Shown here: positions 4,853-8,051 of the stretch, piece by piece
How positions within the stretch are numbered: the stretch's first letter is position 1
Layout of the letters: each line of letters starts with the position of its first letter
Origin: CAZCRE01 sp964501075
GTDB lineage: Archaea > Thermoproteota > Bathyarchaeia > Bathyarchaeales > Bathycorpusculaceae
Assembly (NCBI GenBank): GCA_964501075.1
Contig: CAZCRE010000062.1
Coordinates: 1-8,051, forward strand
Reading direction: 5' to 3'
DNA length: 8,051 nt
Notes under the pieces: generated by a model
The model's database searches: none
Told to the model about the DNA's origin: nothing
The model's input: only the letters and a program-made list of their open reading frames with translations
Translations under genes and position numbers: made by a program

Positions 4853-5482
4853 CTAAATTTCCACTAGGTCAGTCTTGTCCCTATTGCATTTGAAGCAAGT
4901 CAAGCGAATGTTGCTTTCCTCAGAGCTTCCGCCTCTTGAAACTGGAATAATGTGGTCAAACTCGACTTCATTATCAAGAAGGTGCTTACCGCACTCTTGG
5001 CACGTGTAATTGTCTCGTCGAACGACCCGCATTTTGATTTGAAACGGTATGTATCTACCACTTCGTCGAGGTTCAGAGGTTTCCGTAAATCCCTCCGCAA
5101 CGAAAACTACTGGGCAAATGTGACCAAAGACCGTGCACGACATTTCGGCGATTTCTCTCGGAATGGTTTTCGGATAGTTATCTGGATTGAATTCCTCAAT
5201 CATTGATTTGAACGTTCGGCGTCGCTCATCATCTAGTGCTGTTCCATCTGCCATGACTCCTTTTTTGAGGCATCTTTTAAGATATTCTTGATGTCTCTGT
5301 GCTTCTTTCCGTAGTGGTGGCAAAAGTGGTGATTCCTCCACAAAAGGTCCATATGGACAGTATTTCAACTCCCAGCAAGGTTTGCATACGCGAGTTGATG
5401 CTGTTTTCCACTTAGCCATGACTTGTTCATCTGGTTCTTCGGGCTTAAATCCAAGTAATCTCTTGATTTGCGAGTCAATCAT
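4853..5482 (-). CDS. HNH endonuclease family protein with extra Cys clusters
   Basis: A 209-aa protein with a C-terminal HNH nuclease domain (about 147-209): zinc-ribbon cysteines CQEC (161-164) and CFKC (196-199) surround a beta-beta-alpha metal site with DH at 176-177 in EFDHIIPVSRGGS, N191 and N200. HNH domains of this kind cut or nick DNA using one metal ion. The N-terminal half carries a separate cluster, CKPCWELKYCPYGP (33-46), plus C116, H121 and C123, perhaps a second metal site. I believe this N-terminal motif recurs in other HNH proteins of unknown role, but this is from memory. No restriction methylase or intein partner is visible, so a mobile, defence or DNA-processing role is open. 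The ATG at 5482 has no good ribosome-binding site; a TATA-like box 37 bases upstream suggests a short leader. Confidence 0.88.
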   Translation of the reverse strand: MIDSQIKRLLGFKPEEPDEQVMAKWKTASTRVCKPCWELKYCPYGPFVEESPLLPPLRKEAQRHQEYLKRCLKKGVMADGTALDDERRRTFKSMIEEFNPDNYPKTIPREIAEMSCTVFGHICPVVFVAEGFTETSEPRRSGRYIPFQIKMRVVRRDNYTCQECGKHLLDNEVEFDHIIPVSRGGSSEESNIRLTCFKCNRDKTDLVEI

Positions 5483-5515
5483 GCAAATTCCGAGAAATCA
5501 TTAATCATGTGCAAG

Positions 5516-5523
5516 GTTAAAAG
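5516..5523 (-). promoter_or_regulatory. candidate TATA box of the HNH gene
   Basis: Minus strand CTTTTAAC, centred about 37 bases before the ATG at 5482, giving a predicted leader of about ten bases, which fits the lack of a Shine-Dalgarno site. Confidence 0.45.
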
Positions 5524-5525
5524 CT

Positions 5526-5597
5526 CTATACCTCATTTTTGTTTTTTCTGCCAAATCGAGTCTTCCGACACTTATGACATTTTTCCCTATTCTCCAT
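5526..5597 (-). CDS. possible 23-aa CxxC micro-protein
   Basis: ATG at 5597 to TAG at 5526. The peptide is basic with one CHKC motif (residues 7-10), resembling half of a zinc ribbon. It ends 43 bases before the HNH start, but its stop lies just beyond the HNH TATA box. There is only a weak AAGG before the ATG. It may be a real micro-gene, a remnant of a longer zinc-finger gene, or chance. Confidence 0.22.
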   Translation of the reverse strand: MENREKCHKCRKTRFGRKNKNEV

Positions 5598-5647
5598 GCC
5601 TTATTTGACCATTGTGGCGTTTCATGAGCTTCTTTTTAGCTAATTGG

Positions 5648-5655
5648 TTAAATAC
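5648..5655 (+). promoter_or_regulatory. TATA box for a leaderless transcript
   Basis: TTAAATAC, centred about 26 bases before the A of an ATG at 5677, exactly the spacing expected when archaeal transcription starts at the start codon. Confidence 0.5.
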
Positions 5656-5676
5656 CTAGAAGTTCACAAGCCAGCC

Positions 5677-5781
5677 ATGTCCATGAAAGACCACGGAGTG
5701 TGCCGTTTTCGGCATGACCACCCTTTTGCAGGTGCTGGGAGGATTGCCCTTGATAACCCTCTATGGTATATCAATGAATAG
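5677..5781 (+). CDS. possible 34-aa leaderless micro-gene or small RNA
   Basis: A TATA box lies at the leaderless distance from this ATG, and the frame runs 34 codons to TAG. The peptide contains CRFRHDHPF (residues 9-17), with Cys and two His that could bind metal; no family is recognised. The transcript would include a hairpin, TGCCG TTTT CGGCA (5701-5714), extended by wobble pairs, and a short T tract at 5724-5727, so a small non-coding RNA is an equally good reading. Confidence 0.35.
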   Translation: MSMKDHGVCRFRHDHPFAGAGRIALDNPLWYINE

Positions 5782-5821
5782 TCTTGAAACCTGTCTTGGT
5801 GCGTCTGTTCTGAAGTGCGCG

Positions 5822-6640
5822 CTATGCTGATAGGAAGCCTCCGTCAACGACTATCAACGTTCCATTAACGTAGCTGGACAAGTCGCTCGCCAGAACCAAA
5901 GCCATGCATGCAATCTCGTCTGGCTTCCCCAGTCTTCCTAGAGGAGTCCTCATGTTGTATTCTATGCCCGACTTGACAACATTCAACTTGAACTTCATAG
6001 CGTCTTTCGCCAAGTTCCTAGTTCCCGGAGTCCATATTCCGCCTGGGACGAGAACGTTTATCCTGAAACCACGCTTGCCATACTCGCTAGCCAAGGCTCT
6101 TGAAAGAACCATAACCCCAGCCTTGCTAATGTCATAATGAGCCAAGTCCTCTTTCAAAGGCATCACCGCTTCGATTGAACCAGTGTTTATGATCACTCCT
6201 CCTTTCTTGAGTCTGCTTCTTATCATGTGCTGGCACATCCAGAAAACAGAGTTCAGATTAACATCCATCACTCTCTGCAGGAAAGACTCATCCACATCAA
6301 GAAACGGCTTAGTGGGATATATCCCAGCATTGTTCACCAATATGTCTGGCTCTTTTCCCGCTAGCCTTTCCCAGAGGGCATCTATCTCCTCTTTCTTGGA
6401 CAGATTAACCCTGTGAACGTTAATCTCAGTATTGAAGTGCTCGAGTTCTTCTTTCACTACAGTTAGGCTTTCTTCGTTAATGTCAACAAGCTCTAACCTT
6501 GCACCTGCCTCAGCGAACCTGTACGCTATTGCCCTGCCGATGCCCGAGCCTGAACCAGTAACCAACGCTCTCTTCTTGTCCAAAGAAATAAGCTCCGATA
6601 GAGGAGTCAAACGTGTCTTGTCCGTCTTCTTTCGAATCAT
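5822..6640 (-). CDS. short-chain dehydrogenase/reductase (SDR), probably NAD-dependent
   Basis: A classical SDR oxidoreductase of 272 aa from the ATG at 6640. Numbered from that ATG, it has the Rossmann loop TGSGSGIG (28-35), an aspartate (D53) at the end of strand 2 that favours NAD(H) over NADP(H), NNAG (103-106), N128, and the catalytic set S155, Y169 and K173 (YDISK). It then has PGGIWTP (199-205) after strand 6 and a C-terminal VVDGG (264-268). Length is normal for the family, apart from about 20 extra residues before the first strand. The substrate cannot be assigned: this class acts on sugars, alcohols and 3-oxoacyl groups. AAGGGG (6651-6656) is about ten bases before the ATG; a TTG at 6646 would add two residues but sits too near that site. 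It lies 134 bases downstream of malate dehydrogenase on the same strand, with its own possible TATA-like CTTATG at 6688-6693. Confidence 0.93.
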   Translation of the reverse strand: MIRKKTDKTRLTPLSELISLDKKRALVTGSGSGIGRAIAYRFAEAGARLELVDINEESLTVVKEELEHFNTEINVHRVNLSKKEEIDALWERLAGKEPDILVNNAGIYPTKPFLDVDESFLQRVMDVNLNSVFWMCQHMIRSRLKKGGVIINTGSIEAVMPLKEDLAHYDISKAGVMVLSRALASEYGKRGFRINVLVPGGIWTPGTRNLAKDAMKFKLNVVKSGIEYNMRTPLGRLGKPDEIACMALVLASDLSSYVNGTLIVVDGGFLSA

Positions 6641-6650
6641 GTGCAATTAA

Positions 6651-6656
6651 CCCCTT
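6651..6656 (-). promoter_or_regulatory. ribosome binding site AAGGGG deciding the SDR start
   Basis: Minus strand AAGGGG, ten bases before the ATG at 6640 and only four before the alternative TTG at 6646, which favours the ATG. Confidence 0.45.
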
Positions 6657-6687
6657 GGAATATGGAGGGAACTAATCACCAACTGTC

Positions 6688-6693
6688 ATAAGA
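6688..6693 (-). promoter_or_regulatory. candidate TATA-like box of the SDR gene
   Basis: Minus strand TTTCTTATG includes CTTATG, the same word found before malate dehydrogenase at 7709-7714. It would give a leader of about 25 bases containing AAGGGG. This is weak as a TATA box; cotranscription with malate dehydrogenase is the alternative. Confidence 0.28.
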
Positions 6694-6774
6694 AACGTTC
6701 GGTGCGCGTTCACTGTCCACTTGTTTGTGAGACAATAATGCGTCTTTGATTGCGCAATACGTGATTCACTCCAT

Positions 6775-7683
6775 CTAGCCCATCATCTTGAGAGCTTCTC
6801 TCACAACCGACGCGGAGTTCTCAAAACGTTTCCTCGTCTCAGCCGTCAACTCAAGCCGCAGAATTCGTTCAACGCCATTCTTTCCCAAAACCACTGGCAC
6901 GCCGATCGCTATGCCTGAGAGCCCGTACTCGCCATCAAGATACGTGGAAACTCCAATCACTCTCTTCCTATCTTTCAGGATCGCGTCAGCCATGACTGCA
7001 ATGACCGCTGCAGGCGCGTAAATCGTGGATCCTTTCATGTTGATAACATCTGCACCAGACGATATTGTCATATTCACGATCTCATTCATCCGTTTTTCGG
7101 ATAGCAGCTTAGTCACAGGTATTCCAGAAACAGAGGCACATTCAACGAGTGGAACCATCGAATCGCCATGCTCGCCTATTACTAAGGCACGCACATCTTC
7201 TCTGGAAACCCCCAACTCCATCGCTATGTATGATCTGAAACGCAGGGTGTCCAAAATGTTTCCCATTCCAAAGACCCTGTTTCTCTCAAACCCCGATTCC
7301 TCATAGGCAAGGTACGTCATTATGTCAACAGGATTCGTCACAACCATAAGCCTGCAATCAGAAGCATACTTCGCAACTTCCTTTACCACAGACTTCACTA
7401 TCTTTGCGTTCTTGTTCATGAGGTCGATTCTAGACATTCCCGGCTGTCTGGCCTGACCCGCAGTGATAATCACCAGCTCTGAACCTCTCATAACACTGAA
7501 GTCACTCGTGCCCCTTATTTTTCCGTCAAACTCGATCGCAGGAGCTGCCTGCATCATGTCAAGAGCTTCGCCTTTCGCCAAGTTCTCAGCAATGTCTATC
7601 AGAACCACGTCGCTTGTTCTGAGCCTAAGTATGTTAAATGCGGCCGCGCTCCCTACTTTTCCAGCCCCTATTATAGAAATCAT
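6775..7683 (-). CDS. mdh: malate dehydrogenase (LDH-like MDH)
   Basis: Interconverts malate and oxaloacetate with NAD(P) in central carbon metabolism in the cytoplasm. Numbered from the ATG at 7683 (302 aa, normal for the family): GAGKVG (6-11) binds the dinucleotide and D30 ends strand 2, favouring NAD. The substrate loop TAGQARQPGMSR (74-85) has Arg at 79, where lactate dehydrogenases have Gln, so malate is the likely substrate. R85, N117, D145, R148 and the catalytic H172 (in GEHGDSM) are all present. A TTG at 7701 would add six hydrophobic residues before the Rossmann strand and is unlikely. No Shine-Dalgarno site is seen, and a CTTATG box at 7709-7714 lies at the distance of a leaderless start. 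It is divergent from the radical SAM gene and upstream of the SDR gene. Confidence 0.95.
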   Translation of the reverse strand: MISIIGAGKVGSAAAFNILRLRTSDVVLIDIAENLAKGEALDMMQAAPAIEFDGKIRGTSDFSVMRGSELVIITAGQARQPGMSRIDLMNKNAKIVKSVVKEVAKYASDCRLMVVTNPVDIMTYLAYEESGFERNRVFGMGNILDTLRFRSYIAMELGVSREDVRALVIGEHGDSMVPLVECASVSGIPVTKLLSEKRMNEIVNMTISSGADVINMKGSTIYAPAAVIAVMADAILKDRKRVIGVSTYLDGEYGLSGIAIGVPVVLGKNGVERILRLELTAETRKRFENSASVVREALKMMG

Positions 7684-7708
7684 AGTCAATAATAGCCACA
7701 AAGGTTCA

Positions 7709-7714
7709 CATAAG
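7709..7714 (-). promoter_or_regulatory. candidate TATA box of mdh (leaderless)
   Basis: Minus strand AATCTTATG, with CTTATG centred about 28 bases before the mdh ATG. This fits a leaderless mRNA and explains the missing ribosome-binding site. Confidence 0.4.
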
Positions 7715-7799
7715 ATTAACTAATTGACACGTGGAGACGCACATAGACTGGAAAACGAAAGCTATTAGGACAACGACAAAAACTCTCTAGCAGAGAAAA

Positions 7800-8051
7800 A
7801 TGGCAAACCTATCGCCTGAAGCAATATGGCAAATGACAGATGAGCAACTACTGGAACTTCTAAACAACGGCACATGGTTATCTAAGACAAGAAAGATACG
7901 CTTCTACGCTCCCAGCTTCATGCACTACAAAACGGTTCACTACTGTTCCTCGACGAAAGATTTCCCAACAATCTCTGTAACTGGCTCAGGATGCTCATTG
8001 AAGTGCAAACACTGTGGAGGAACCGTCCTAAACACGATGTACCCCGCAACC
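7800..8051 (+). CDS. radical SAM enzyme, N-terminal part (cut by window edge)
   Basis: The first 84 residues of a radical SAM protein; the rest lies outside the window. The iron-sulfur motif CSLKCKHC (65-72) has the standard CX3CX2C spacing, in the context ISVTGSGCSLKCKHCGG, and RKIRFYAPSF precedes it. This pattern reminds me of the archaeal radical SAM proteins annotated as biotin-synthase-like (COG1856), some members of which work in archaeal lipoyl synthesis; this link is from memory and needs the full protein. The ATG at 7800 has no ribosome-binding site, so a leaderless or short-leader mRNA is likely. It is divergent from mdh, with about 116 bases between start codons. Confidence 0.85.
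   Translation, partial: MANLSPEAIWQMTDEQLLELLNNGTWLSKTRKIRFYAPSFMHYKTVHYCSSTKDFPTISVTGSGCSLKCKHCGGTVLNTMYPAT

Larger units (their letters stand above)
5483..5821. other. 339-bp region without a long gene
   Basis: It lies downstream of the SDR gene and upstream of the HNH gene on the minus strand. It holds the HNH TATA box, a 23-codon CHKC micro-ORF on the minus strand, and a plus-strand TATA box followed by a 34-codon ORF with a hairpin. I see no tRNA, CRISPR or insertion-sequence signature. Confidence 0.6.

Noticed and set aside
5483..5821. Possible tRNA or SRP/RNase P RNA in the gene-free stretch
   Set aside because: No T-loop GTTCRA word with an acceptor-stem match and no recognisable conserved core of these RNAs was seen.
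5904..6650. Several 70-80-codon plus-strand frames opposite the SDR gene
   Set aside because: The SDR gene has all its catalytic motifs on the minus strand, so these are shadows.
6788..7723. Plus-strand frames of 77-93 codons opposite mdh
   Set aside because: They lie inside a complete malate dehydrogenase with intact active-site residues and have no features of their own.

Overview
The window looks archaeal, most likely from an uncultivated TACK-type lineage such as Bathyarchaeia; the exact lineage is inferred. The signs are AT-rich TATA-like boxes about 26 or 37 nt before start codons, candidate leaderless genes, Shine-Dalgarno words AGGTGAT and GGAGG, secreted proteins rich in N-X-S/T sequons, and short T-rich tracts instead of hairpin terminators. 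The sequence is a scaffold, not a finished molecule. A run of exactly 100 N (2338-2437) is flanked by two identical 55-bp segments, which looks like two contigs that overlap but were not merged.

Layout. (1) 44-1324 (+): a 426-aa protein of unknown function, possibly open beyond the left edge. (2) 1335-2171 (-): a secreted, membrane-anchored coiled-coil surface protein, convergent with the first gene. (3) 2181-2492: promoter region and scaffold gap. (4) 2439-2678 (-): a small protein with two membrane segments. (5) 2709-4850: an accessory block of small genes. It holds a His/aromatic-rich 124-aa unknown (-), a membrane-anchored collagen-like/PA14 surface protein (+), and a tight minus-strand cluster of very small ORFs, two of them zinc ribbons (85 and 42 aa). 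(6) 4853-5482 (-): an HNH nuclease. (7) 5483-5821: no long gene; two candidate micro-ORFs, a TATA box and a hairpin. (8) 5822-6640 (-): an SDR oxidoreductase. (9) 6775-7683 (-): malate dehydrogenase. (10) 7800 to the right edge (+): the start of a radical SAM enzyme, divergent from malate dehydrogenase.

The right third (SDR, malate dehydrogenase, radical SAM) looks like ordinary metabolism. The middle looks accessory: surface proteins, tiny zinc-binding proteins and an HNH nuclease, with short repeated sequence blocks. The least expected structure is that the two minus-strand small-gene units (2909-3283 and 4196-4752) share a near-identical 24-bp upstream block with a TATA-like core (3343-3366 and 4803-4826), and each has related dyad words at its downstream side (2799-2861 and 4223-4278). 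The spacing is similar, about 545 and 580 bp. They may be two copies of one small expression cassette with different cargo. This is a hypothesis from visual comparison only.
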